From an uncultured Rubritalea sp. (GTDB lineage: Bacteria; Verrucomicrobiota; Verrucomicrobiia; Verrucomicrobiales; Akkermansiaceae): a stretch of 35,520 nt of DNA. Positions 26,885-35,362 of this stretch are shown here, in pieces. The stretch covers positions 1 through 35,520 of the forward strand of contig CALJOJ010000089.1 of the NCBI GenBank assembly GCA_937981665.1. The letters are read 5' to 3'. The notes below the pieces were generated by a model. That model did no database searches. It was not told where the DNA came from and worked only from the letters and a program-made list of their open reading frames with translations. Positions within the stretch are counted from its first letter, which is position 1, and every line of letters starts with the position of its first letter. Position numbers and translations under genes: made by a program.

Positions 26885-27825
26885 GGTGTAAAATTAGCAG
26901 AGTTAGGTGAATTATGCAAGAGTAGTTCTAATTCCTTGGCTTTCATCAAGTAGTGGTCGAAATTCTGGGCGCTGGACTTCTTGAACACTAGGGTTACGAG
27001 AGTTCCTGGTAATCTTTCCTCTGTAGAGCAATGCACAACGCTAGGTTCTCCATTACTATTAGTAGTTACTATTCCGCCTCCACTTGCTATAAGAATACGA
27101 CCTCCCATTAGAGAGGTAATGCGTGAGCTTAATGTGAGGCCTACGCCTTCGTTAGCGGGTTGACCTTTGGAGGATATTTTAGCACCTAATGCTTTGATGA
27201 TACATTGAGAATCTGTACCAGTATTAGCCCATCGGTGTCCTCCGTCAGCGAGACTTTGTTTAATTCCTATTCCACTATCTGCTAGAGCTATTCTTACTAA
27301 GCCGTCTTTAATCGTAGACTGAGCCGAGATATATCCTCCTCGTTGGCTATGCTGTCGAACATTATTGGCTAGTTCTGTAATAAGATACCATGCTGCATCC
27401 CAAAGCCCCGCATTAGGGTGACCATATTCATCACCACCAGGAGCTATGATGTCCGCTATTTTTACTCCTAAAGATTCTGTATCAACAGGGATCGGGCAGA
27501 GAGGGATGAAGCGACCTTTTTCCGAGCGCCGAGTGAAGCCTTCATCATCAGTCTCTATACCACAACATGTCAGCAGATCCATACGTTGGAGATAGGTGAT
27601 TATCGGGCAATCACTGATGCTAGAAACATCAGTGAAGTAGTTTTTTGATTTACGATAGTTGATCCAAGCTGTGATAGCTACTAATCCTGCTGGTGTGATT
27701 CTACGTAATAGACTGAAATCTACATTTACATTCTCGGAGTCACTTACTGAAGCAAGCAGCGGAATGAGATCCATTAGTCCATTGGCATTCACGTGTTGAG
27801 GAATAGTTATTGTCTCCAGCTTCAT
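26881..27825 (-). CDS. STAS-like domain fused to GHKL (HATPase) domain
   Basis: A 314-residue cytoplasmic protein. Residues about 1-90 look STAS-like (VNVDFSLLRRITPAGLVAIT). Residues 140-290 hold a GHKL ATPase: N box ITELANNVRQHS (149-160), G1 box LADSGIGI (181-188) and G2 box NEGVGLTLSS (225-234). No histidine phospho-acceptor (H-box) domain precedes it, so it is more like an anti-sigma-type serine kinase or ATP switch than a sensor kinase. It overlaps the DUF4325 gene by four bases and follows hsdS by 31. Association of such a pair with a restriction locus suggests control of the hsd genes or proteins. Confidence 0.82.
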   Translation of the reverse strand: MKLETITIPQHVNANGLMDLIPLLASVSDSENVNVDFSLLRRITPAGLVAITAWINYRKSKNYFTDVSSISDCPIITYLQRMDLLTCCGIETDDEGFTRRSEKGRFIPLCPIPVDTESLGVKIADIIAPGGDEYGHPNAGLWDAAWYLITELANNVRQHSQRGGYISAQSTIKDGLVRIALADSGIGIKQSLADGGHRWANTGTDSQCIIKALGAKISSKGQPANEGVGLTLSSRITSLMGGRILIASGGGIVTTNSNGEPSVVHCSTEERLPGTLVTLVFKKSSAQNFDHYLMKAKELELLLHNSPNSANFTP

Positions 27826-27856
27826 TCAGTTTTTTTAGAGTAGTTGGTTGAATGAC

Positions 27857-28987
27857 TTATAGTTCTCCTTTAAAGGCTCTGGATTGTAGGGAGGCGAAGA
27901 GGTTGTCTAGCTCATCGAGCTGGGCTTGGCAGCGGGCTTTCTGGACTTCGATTTTTTCGACGATTTTGGCGAATTGTTGTTGGAGTTCGAGAGGGGGGAC
28001 GATGACCAGGAAACTGTTTAAATCTTTAGGTGAAATGTGAGGTATAGTAGTCTCTGTAGGAGCACAATGCCTAACAAAAGCAGGGTGTTGTATCAGTGAA
28101 TATAAGAGTTCTTGATTATAATTAGAATTAGAGCGTATACGAGCTACACGCTGAACAAGAAGAGGTTGTTTTCTTAACTCAGGGACACGTGCTACTTTGA
28201 GACCACCGTTAATCCATGGACGATCCATTGCTAAAGCGATATCACCTTTTTGTAGACGATAACGTTGAAGCTTTGGGTTGCTTTCATCTAGCCAATCAGC
28301 TTGCTCTTTCCAATTGATTCTGCCCAAACCTACATTTATACCGCGAAGTAGTGGAATGCCCTCACCATTAGGTAAATATTGTGCACTCTTAAATGCAAAA
28401 CCTGTTAATATGTTGGCTATAGAAGACATTCTAGTCTCCTCCCAGCCCTTTGGGTTGGTGACAGGGTCGCCGAAGATGTCTAGGAAGGTGGATTGGATGA
28501 GGGAGTCGAGTGCGATGAGGGATTGGCGACGCTTCGCCCGGAGCGCTTCCGCTGCATCCAAGATCGCCGCAATCCGCTTCTGCTCTGCGAGGGGTGGGAG
28601 GGGAATTTCAGCATCAGTAAGATTCCCTAGTTTAATATATTTGATTATTCCTCCAATACTTTGCTCTCGTAATTTGCCTACATAAGTCTCCATAAAATGA
28701 TAAACATAACGTAAATCTAGATGCTCAGATTTTTCTGGTTTAGTTTCAATAATGTAGGTTCGTTGGTAAGCATCAAATTTTCCAGTGTAATATTTAACAT
28801 TTAGATCTCCATTGCCTGCAATGAGAACACATTCACAATCAAAGCTGTAGTTATCTATTTGCAAAGGCTTTCTAGCACATGTAAAAAAAGGATATCTCCC
28901 ATCAGCTGAGCTAGCATTAGCGTCAAGCTTCCCCGTACGAATATTAGTTAGGCTACCTAAATTTACAGAATTTATTATTGAATTCAT
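27857..28987 (-). CDS. hsdS: Type I restriction-modification specificity subunit
   Basis: HsdS recognises the bipartite DNA target and bridges HsdM and HsdR. At 376 residues it has two target-recognition domains (about 1-130 and 186-331), each followed by a conserved helical spacer: PLPPLAEQKRIAAILDAAEA (129-148) with a long helix to 165, and VPPLELQQQFAKIVEKIE (330-347) to the end. The first TRD carries the common YPFFTCARKP pattern. The spacer DNA is GC-rich while both TRD stretches are AT-rich, a mosaic expected from domain exchange. The start ATG overlaps the stop of the YhcG-like gene by four bases (ATGA). Confidence 0.93.
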   Translation of the reverse strand: MNSIINSVNLGSLTNIRTGKLDANASSADGRYPFFTCARKPLQIDNYSFDCECVLIAGNGDLNVKYYTGKFDAYQRTYIIETKPEKSEHLDLRYVYHFMETYVGKLREQSIGGIIKYIKLGNLTDAEIPLPPLAEQKRIAAILDAAEALRAKRRQSLIALDSLIQSTFLDIFGDPVTNPKGWEETRMSSIANILTGFAFKSAQYLPNGEGIPLLRGINVGLGRINWKEQADWLDESNPKLQRYRLQKGDIALAMDRPWINGGLKVARVPELRKQPLLVQRVARIRSNSNYNQELLYSLIQHPAFVRHCAPTETTIPHISPKDLNSFLVIVPPLELQQQFAKIVEKIEVQKARCQAQLDELDNLFASLQSRAFKGEL

Positions 28988-30075
28988 TCCGCATCACCTC
29001 CCAATATTCTCATTTCTTTCTCTAACTCCTCAGCCAGCTCCTGTTCTGTGGGGAGGATGGTTTGGTATTTTGAGGCGAAGAGGTGTTGGTGGTCTTGGAG
29101 GATGGAGTAGCGGGCGATGGCTTCGTTTTTCTCTGAGCAGAGGATGAGTCCGATGGTGGGATTATCATCATTGGCACGGTGGAGATCCTCGTAGATGCGG
29201 ACGTAGCTGTCTAGCTGGCCTACGTCTTGGTGGGTGAGTTTGCCTAGCTTGAGGTCGATGATGACAAAGCATTTGAGGAGGTAGTTATAGAAGACGAGGT
29301 CGATGAAGAAGTGCTCTCCATCTAGCGTGATGCGCTTCTGCCGTGCTACGAAGGAGAAGCCCTTGTCTAGCTCTAGGAGGAAGTTCTGGAGCTGATCGAT
29401 GAGTGAGGTTTCTAGCTCTGCTTCTGTGTAGCTAGCTTTGCTCTCTAGCTGGAGAAACTCTAGCACATAGGGGTCACGTAAGATGTCTTGGGGGCGGAGC
29501 TGGGCTGTCTGTTCTGCGGCTTCTTTTATGAGTGGTTCAGTTTTTTTACTAGAGAGGAGTCTTTCATAATGCAGGGAGTTGATCTGCCTCTCCAGTGCCC
29601 GGGTGGACCAGTGCTCGTCTGCTGCTTCATTCATGTACCAAAGCCGCGCTTTTTCGTCTTTGACCTTGAGCAGATGCCGGTAGTGTGTCCAGCTTAGCTC
29701 TGGGCGAAGTTGAGGAGTTTTGAATTCGTCACTCAGTGGGTGACGAATTGGGGTGTTGTTTTTGAATTCTCCACTCACTGCGTGGAGAATTGGGAATAAT
29801 TGATAGAATTGTCTGAAATACTTCAGGTTGGTCTCACCAAATCCTTTGCCGAAATCAGCTGTTAGACGCTGAGCGAGTTGCTCTAATAGCATTTTCCCGT
29901 AATCTGCTTTTTCTTTACCTCGCTGTTCTTCTTCTACGATGAGGCGCCCTATTTGCCAGTAGGTCTGCACCATGGCGGTGTTGACTGCGGTGCGGATAGT
30001 GGCTCTGGAATCAGAAACCAGGGTGTTGATTTCTGAGTAGAGGTTATCTGGAAGGCTGAGTTCGTGATTTGACAT
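28984..30075 (-). CDS. YhcG/DUF1016-family PD-(D/E)XK nuclease
   Basis: A 363-residue protein. The N-terminal DUF1016 domain (about 10-170) contains YWQIGRLIVEEE and GKGFGETNLKYFRQFYQLFP. The C-terminal nuclease-like domain has FFIDLVFYNYLLKCFVIIDL (256-275), giving Asp259, Asp274 and Lys276 as the likely PD-(D/E)XK residues. Family members are widespread, often within restriction or defence loci, with uncertain biochemical role. Residues about 97-121 are a two-copy 14-residue repeat (SGEFKNNTP / SDEFKTPQ) encoded by tandem palindromes. The gene lies between hsdM (16 bases upstream) and hsdS (overlap). Confidence 0.88.
   Translation of the reverse strand: MSNHELSLPDNLYSEINTLVSDSRATIRTAVNTAMVQTYWQIGRLIVEEEQRGKEKADYGKMLLEQLAQRLTADFGKGFGETNLKYFRQFYQLFPILHAVSGEFKNNTPIRHPLSDEFKTPQLRPELSWTHYRHLLKVKDEKARLWYMNEAADEHWSTRALERQINSLHYERLLSSKKTEPLIKEAAEQTAQLRPQDILRDPYVLEFLQLESKASYTEAELETSLIDQLQNFLLELDKGFSFVARQKRITLDGEHFFIDLVFYNYLLKCFVIIDLKLGKLTHQDVGQLDSYVRIYEDLHRANDDNPTIGLILCSEKNEAIARYSILQDHQHLFASKYQTILPTEQELAEELEKEMRILGGDAE
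29722..29792. repeat. Two tandem palindromes inserted in frame in the YhcG-like gene
   Basis: AATTCGTCAC/GTGACGAATT (arms 29723-29732 and 29740-29749) and AATTCTCCAC/GTGGAGAATT (arms 29765-29774 and 29782-29791) are perfect 10-bp inverted repeats, each with a 7-base loop. The copies are 42 bases apart, exactly 14 codons. The two stems differ at matching positions in both arms, which points to selection for pairing or to expansion of a structured element. Confidence 0.9.
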
Positions 30076-30091
30076 AGGAAATATGAAAACT

Positions 30092-31579
30092 TTATTTAAG
30101 AGTGGATAACATTTTTTTAAGCTCTTGTGAACCTTGTAGGATTTCCTGATCTAGATTTTCAATGTTCTTTAGAATTTCAGCAGGGGCTTCATATACTGTT
30201 TCTTCATAGATGATTTCCTTGTAGCGGTTGATGGAGAGGTCGTAGTCGTTGGCTGCGATGTCTGCCTTGGGGACGAGGAAGCTCTGGTCGGTGCGTTTGC
30301 GGTCGGCTTCTGCATCGAGGTTATTCCAGCGCTGGAGGAGGTCTGGGAGATCGCTGGTTTCTAGCTCGTTGCGTTTGTCATCGAGGCTGTAGCCATCTGA
30401 CTGCATGTCGTAGAACCAGACGTTATCGGTGCCGCCTGAATTGGTCTTGGTGAAGAAGAGGATGGCGGTGGATACGCCTGCGTAGGGCTTGAAGACACCG
30501 CTCGGCATGGAGACGATGCCATCTAGCTTCTGGTCTTCGACAAGCATTCTGCGGAGTTCCTTGTGAGCCTTAGAGGAGCCGAAGAGCACCCCGTCTGGGA
30601 CGATGACTGCGGCTCTGCCACCTGGCTTGAGCAAGCGGAGGAATAGGGCTAGGAAGAGGAGTTCTGTCTTCTTGGTCTTGACCACCTTGAGCAAGTCCTT
30701 GGCGGTGGACTCGTAGTCGAGACTGCCTGCGAATGGTGGGTTCGCTAAAATGAGGGAGTATTTCTCCTCGTCAGCAGCATTGGCTTCTTCTAGTGAGTCC
30801 TTGTAGCGGATGTCAGGGTTTTCAATCCCGTGGAGTAGCATGTTCATGCTGCCGATACGGAGCATGGTGGTATCGAAGTCATAGCCAAAGAAGGTTTCTT
30901 CAGAGAAGCGTTTGATCGCGTTCTTATCTCTTGCGATGTCTGTGCCGTGGTGTTGCTGGAGATACTCAGCTGCTGAGACGAGGAAGCCACAGGTGCCACA
31001 AGCTGGGTCACAGATGGCATCCTTAGGGGTGGGAGCAGTCATATCGACCATTAACTTAATGATGTGGCGAGGTGTGCGGAACTGCCCGTTCTTGCCTGCG
31101 GAGGCGATCTTACCGAGCATGTATTCGTAGAGGTCACCCTTGGTGTCCTGGTCTGCCATGTCGATGCCATCTAGCTGATCGACTACATTGGCAAGTAATG
31201 ATGCTTTAGGGAACATGAACATGGCGTCTTTCATGTGATGAGCGTAGGTAGAATCTTCAATCCCAGGCTCAGCTGAGGCTCCGAGGTTCTTGATGAACGT
31301 GAATGCTTTATCACGGATCAGCTCGAACATTGGCTCAGGTGCGAGGTCACGGAAGCGGGACCAGCGGAGTTCTTGCTGATTCTCAGAGAATACAGGGTTT
31401 TCTAGAGGCTTCTTAAGACGGTTGGCCTTGTTCTCTGCGAGGGTGTGGAGCTCATCAAGCCGCTTGATGAAGAGCAGGTAAGTAAGCTGCTCGATAACGG
31501 TCAGCGGATTCGCAATCCCACCCGTCCACATCGCTTCCCAGATGCGGTCAATATTTGATTTAAGTTCTCCTGTGATCAT
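30092..31579 (-). CDS. hsdM: Type I N6-adenine DNA methyltransferase subunit
   Basis: HsdM transfers a methyl group from S-adenosylmethionine to adenine in the HsdS target. The 495-residue length is typical. It has the N-terminal helical HsdM domain (about 1-150), the SAM motif I DPACGTCGFL (191-200) and the catalytic motif IV NPPF (280-283), then VPDGVLFGSS and LDGIVSMPSGVFKPY. All key motifs look intact, so methylation should be functional with HsdS. The start ATG is 11 bases after the response-regulator gene and the YhcG-like gene follows after 16 bases. Confidence 0.95.
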   Translation of the reverse strand: MITGELKSNIDRIWEAMWTGGIANPLTVIEQLTYLLFIKRLDELHTLAENKANRLKKPLENPVFSENQQELRWSRFRDLAPEPMFELIRDKAFTFIKNLGASAEPGIEDSTYAHHMKDAMFMFPKASLLANVVDQLDGIDMADQDTKGDLYEYMLGKIASAGKNGQFRTPRHIIKLMVDMTAPTPKDAICDPACGTCGFLVSAAEYLQQHHGTDIARDKNAIKRFSEETFFGYDFDTTMLRIGSMNMLLHGIENPDIRYKDSLEEANAADEEKYSLILANPPFAGSLDYESTAKDLLKVVKTKKTELLFLALFLRLLKPGGRAAVIVPDGVLFGSSKAHKELRRMLVEDQKLDGIVSMPSGVFKPYAGVSTAILFFTKTNSGGTDNVWFYDMQSDGYSLDDKRNELETSDLPDLLQRWNNLDAEADRKRTDQSFLVPKADIAANDYDLSINRYKEIIYEETVYEAPAEILKNIENLDQEILQGSQELKKMLSTLK

Positions 31580-31590
31580 CGGTGTGATGT

Positions 31591-32796
31591 TTATAGCTTG
31601 GTTATCGGCTCGATTGCGACTGTTAAATCAGTTCTTTTGTTGTGAGGTTTTGTAAGTGTTTCAATGTTATCATTCTTACTGATTTTATATTTTTCTACCA
31701 TATCTTTATAGATTATAACATGTTGGAATTTACCGTTTACTAGGTCATGATTAAAATGAGCATTTCCATAATCATCAATGTTTTCAATCAGACCATTCAT
31801 TACGAGATTTTCATCATCTTTAAGCTCTTCAATCTCAATATCTGCATCTGTGTTTCTTATCCAATTAGAGAAGTATTCTAGAACAACTAGAAGATTCTGA
31901 GTTGTTGATTCTACAAGACTTTTGTGTGATGTATACTTGGTGGCTTCTGAAATTGAAAAGCCCCAGTCCTCTAGGCCAGTGTTGTGCCCATCATTAGATC
32001 CTAAGCCGTAAATAGAGCGCATTAGGTAGGAAATAGTTGAAGCAATACGCTTTCCATTCCTGAGCTTTATAGAACGACCACTACGGTCAGTGATGATTTC
32101 TCCAGAGATGAGTCTTTGGCAATTTTGTGAAATGGCAGCCTTCTTAATAGAATTGTAGATTATAGGTTCAGATCGATCTAAAATATTCTTCCTAAATAAT
32201 TCTTCCAAAATACCGTCTAATATCACTCTCATGGACAAGAATGGCTCATTCTGAACAAGAATATTTTGATCAATTTCTTTAAGAATTCTAAGTAGATTCT
32301 TAGAGTCATCGCTATTGAATCCTTTTGAACTCAGAAATGAAAACTGTGGTTCATATCTTTTCTTGATTTGAGTTTCCTTACGCTTGCTAATCTCTTTGAG
32401 GAGATATTCAAAACACTCATCTTGTTGTTTAGCTTTAAGTTTACTAAATACCTCCATTCCGGGAATAGGCTGTTTAAATGCAGCTAGACCTTCTGATGAA
32501 GTAATGCTCGGCATAGCTGTAAAAACAGCACAAGGAAGACCTAGATCATGGAGTTGGATGATCCTATCTCTAACCATATAAAATCCATCTGCAGTGTCAG
32601 CCTCAGTAGATGATTCAATAACACCTCTAACATCTAATAAAATGGCATCATAACTTGATATCCTATCACTGTTTAGTTCACGGAGAACAGAATAAGCTTT
32701 ATCAAAATTAACTAGCTCACACTGGTGAGTTTCCAGAGCTTCTTCTATAAGGTCATCATCAGGCTCATTTTCGAGCCATAGTATTTTATAATTCAT
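31591..32796 (-). CDS. Response regulator with HsdR-N-terminus-like output region
   Basis: A 401-residue protein. Residues 1-130 are a receiver domain: acidic pocket LENEPDDD (8-15), phospho-acceptor Asp55 in ILLDVRG, Thr93 in AVFTAMP and Lys119 in EVFSKLK. No DNA-binding domain follows. Instead residues about 180-315 are helical and show the same order of motifs as the DUF4145 domain of HsdR: MRVILDGILEELF, then YLMRSIYGLGSNDGHNTG, then a LVESTTQNLLVVLEYF helix. A HEPN-like fold is possible (Arg260, His271), which is inference. A C-terminal segment (330-401) is a separate beta-rich piece. It lies 3 bases after the kinase gene and is surely its partner. Confidence 0.82.
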   Translation of the reverse strand: MNYKILWLENEPDDDLIEEALETHQCELVNFDKAYSVLRELNSDRISSYDAILLDVRGVIESSTEADTADGFYMVRDRIIQLHDLGLPCAVFTAMPSITSSEGLAAFKQPIPGMEVFSKLKAKQQDECFEYLLKEISKRKETQIKKRYEPQFSFLSSKGFNSDDSKNLLRILKEIDQNILVQNEPFLSMRVILDGILEELFRKNILDRSEPIIYNSIKKAAISQNCQRLISGEIITDRSGRSIKLRNGKRIASTISYLMRSIYGLGSNDGHNTGLEDWGFSISEATKYTSHKSLVESTTQNLLVVLEYFSNWIRNTDADIEIEELKDDENLVMNGLIENIDDYGNAHFNHDLVNGKFQHVIIYKDMVEKYKISKNDNIETLTKPHNKRTDLTVAIEPITKL

Positions 32797-32799
32797 AAT

Positions 32800-35265
32800 T
32801 TAATCTGCTAAAGGTAAGAAAATATCAATAGAAAAAGGAAATTGATCAGTTCCATTTGTTTCCACTTTAATGAAGCCTCCTGCATCTCGAACTGCTGAAC
32901 AAACGTCAGCACCTCCCATGCCAGTGTTGGCGGTTTTCCCTGCGGAAAGTGACTTAGCACAATAGAATTCAGTATCTACACCTTTAGGTAAAGGAGCTCC
33001 GTCATTTTCAAAAATTAAATGACAATATGCTCTTCCATCAATTTCAGTATTTACTACTGTGATTCTAAACTCATACTTTTTTCCATCATCTTTAAATCCA
33101 TGTCTGACGGCATTGCTGAAAATGTTTTCTATAATCTTATGTTCTAAATCTGAGACGCATATTTCTATGTTCACCATGGAGTCTTGCTCTTTATCAGCTA
33201 GTGCTAGATAACGAGAGACGATATCATCAATATTGATAAATATATTCGAGTAATCCTGCCTAGCTGCCCAATGTTCTAGAAATTCGACTATGTCAATAAC
33301 CTCTACAGGCTCTTTGTCTGTTACTAGTTTACCAAGGTTCTCTATCATTGTTTCGTTGGAGAGAACTGATTGATAGAGTTTTTGGCTGCGCTCCTTTGCT
33401 TTTTCAATGCGTGATGTTTCATCGGAGTTGAGGTCTGCTATCAATCGCTTGACTGTATTTCTCATCTTTAAAAGTGAATTACCTAATGTATGAAGCTGCG
33501 AGTTTGTATCGTTGATGAATTGTTGCTTTAAAGCTTTTATTTCATCTTGAAGACCCTGTTCTCTAATAATAGACTGAAAACGTAACTGTTTTGCCTCACG
33601 AATTGCATTTTCCTGAATTTCTTCGATTATGCTTTGTGATACAGCAAGAGAAGGAATGGTAATATGGAGTCTTAAAAAACTTCTCAGATTAAATCTAGGA
33701 AGAGCTGCTCCGACTATTGAAGAACCTAATTGATTTAGAATACGTTGATCTCCAAGTCTCAGCATTAAATACTCTGGTTTCACTCTCACAGTATTAACTT
33801 TGAGTATTAAAATATCACGAGTGACGACGATTTGCTGATTATCTGTAGGGTGATAATAGGCTAGCTTCAGCTCCTTGTTCAGGATTGAAGACACCAGCAA
33901 ACAGGGCTCACAGACTGTCTGAAAATTTCTGAGCCTGTCAATATTGGATGCAGGATCAAAATTTTCACAGTGATTAAAATCCTGATGTTCTAATCTTGAT
34001 CCACCTTCAAAGTCTTTAGCTGACACTTTTAGGTAGCTTTGTCCCATGATGGGGATTTGAGGACGGATACGTTGGATTATTGAAGATAGCGAAATGGACT
34101 CATGGTTAAGAGGTATAGGGTCATCAAATTGAAGGCTATACTCTGCGCCAAATAAGCTGAATTCATTTTCATAAATCACTTCCTGTGGCGTATTGATAGC
34201 AGTGTGATCTTTAGAAGATTCACCATCAGAGAGCTCCGTTAAAGCACGAACAATAGCATCTAAATCGATAATTTTTTTTCTAGATGATAAATTAACGTAG
34301 TGGTCCCGGCTATCTATAAAAGCAACATGGTTACTATTATTTTTCTCAATAAATACTAAGCTAGTAGCTATTCCCGAATTACTAAAGATGCCTGCGGGTA
34401 AATTAATTACAGTGTGAACTAGATTATTCTTAATCAAATACTGACGGATTAATCTATAGCTTCTGCTGCTGCTGGTTAGAAAACCATTAGGGACTAGAAA
34501 TACAGCCCTGGATCCTTCTTGATAGTCTTCTAAAAATTCTAGCATTTCCAGCTGAAGAGCATCTCGCGGAGTAATAGTATCAAAGAATAATCTAGTTTGA
34601 TCTTCGTTGACTCTCAACCCAAATGGAGGAAATGAAATCAGATCTTTAGCGCGTTGAGGTTCCTTACTATCAAAGTTGACATTAAGGTCAAAAATTAGAG
34701 AAAGCAGCTCGATAAGAAAATTTATTTGAGGATTAATTGATTGAAAAATAACAGGTGTTGAAAAGCTCTTTAAATCATCGATATCAGGCATTAAACCGCT
34801 ATTGATAATTGTGACCTGACTATTCGAATTACTCCATATTGAGTCTATTAAGTGCAGTAGATTCTGAGGGCATGGGATAGCGGAACTAGCCATACCAGAT
34901 CTGCCGGTCATTATTAGATGCCGATATAATTCTTTGTAGAATTCTTTAAATTCATAGTAGGTAGAAAAGTTATAGTCATCTAAAATACTTATAATCTTTG
35001 GATACAATACTTCTGTATTTGAATTGAAAAAATATTTAGGGTTAGTAACTAATTCACCCCTACACAAATGTGTATCAATAAGCTGAAAGAGTTTACTATA
35101 ATCTGAACTAGGTTTTGCTCCTGACTCCTTCAGAAGCCCAATTACTCCCACAATAGAAACAAGTTCGATTTCGTTACGAAAAATATGAGATTCTTTGCGT
35201 AGATTCTCTAAAAAATCACGAACTAAGTTATATGGGCTGAAAGTTTTGGAATTTTGCATAGTCAT
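32800..35265 (-). CDS. Hybrid histidine kinase with degenerate HsdM and HsdS-like input domains
   Basis: An 821-residue protein. Residues about 80-345 align by motif order with HsdM: CPQNLLHLID, then LISFPPFGLRV in place of NPPF (211-216), and FLVPNGFLTSSSRSYRLIRQ plus LPAGIFSNSGIATSLVF. The SAM motif DPACG is missing and the catalytic Asn is Phe, so methylation is unlikely. Residues 390-555 resemble an HsdS target-recognition domain (SLSSIIQRIR, YLKVSAKDFEGG, VRVKPEYLMLRL, IPSLAVSQSIIEEI). A coiled coil leads to a dimerisation helix with the likely phospho-acceptor His592 (LHTLGNSL). The HATPase domain has N box IIENIFSNAVRHG (711-723), FENDGAP (752-757) and NTGMGGADV (780-788). There is no signal peptide or membrane segment, so it is cytoplasmic. 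It is first in the operon and AT-richer than hsdM. Confidence 0.85.
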   Translation of the reverse strand: MTMQNSKTFSPYNLVRDFLENLRKESHIFRNEIELVSIVGVIGLLKESGAKPSSDYSKLFQLIDTHLCRGELVTNPKYFFNSNTEVLYPKIISILDDYNFSTYYEFKEFYKELYRHLIMTGRSGMASSAIPCPQNLLHLIDSIWSNSNSQVTIINSGLMPDIDDLKSFSTPVIFQSINPQINFLIELLSLIFDLNVNFDSKEPQRAKDLISFPPFGLRVNEDQTRLFFDTITPRDALQLEMLEFLEDYQEGSRAVFLVPNGFLTSSSRSYRLIRQYLIKNNLVHTVINLPAGIFSNSGIATSLVFIEKNNSNHVAFIDSRDHYVNLSSRKKIIDLDAIVRALTELSDGESSKDHTAINTPQEVIYENEFSLFGAEYSLQFDDPIPLNHESISLSSIIQRIRPQIPIMGQSYLKVSAKDFEGGSRLEHQDFNHCENFDPASNIDRLRNFQTVCEPCLLVSSILNKELKLAYYHPTDNQQIVVTRDILILKVNTVRVKPEYLMLRLGDQRILNQLGSSIVGAALPRFNLRSFLRLHITIPSLAVSQSIIEEIQENAIREAKQLRFQSIIREQGLQDEIKALKQQFINDTNSQLHTLGNSLLKMRNTVKRLIADLNSDETSRIEKAKERSQKLYQSVLSNETMIENLGKLVTDKEPVEVIDIVEFLEHWAARQDYSNIFINIDDIVSRYLALADKEQDSMVNIEICVSDLEHKIIENIFSNAVRHGFKDDGKKYEFRITVVNTEIDGRAYCHLIFENDGAPLPKGVDTEFYCAKSLSAGKTANTGMGGADVCSAVRDAGGFIKVETNGTDQFPFSIDIFLPLAD

Positions 35266-35362
35266 TTATTTTTATTTTTCTTCCTTAGCTTCTCTGGTTG
35301 TTTGTGTGGTTAAGATGTTTTGAAGTATTCACGATTATGCTTCACATGCAATATCTTTCGAG

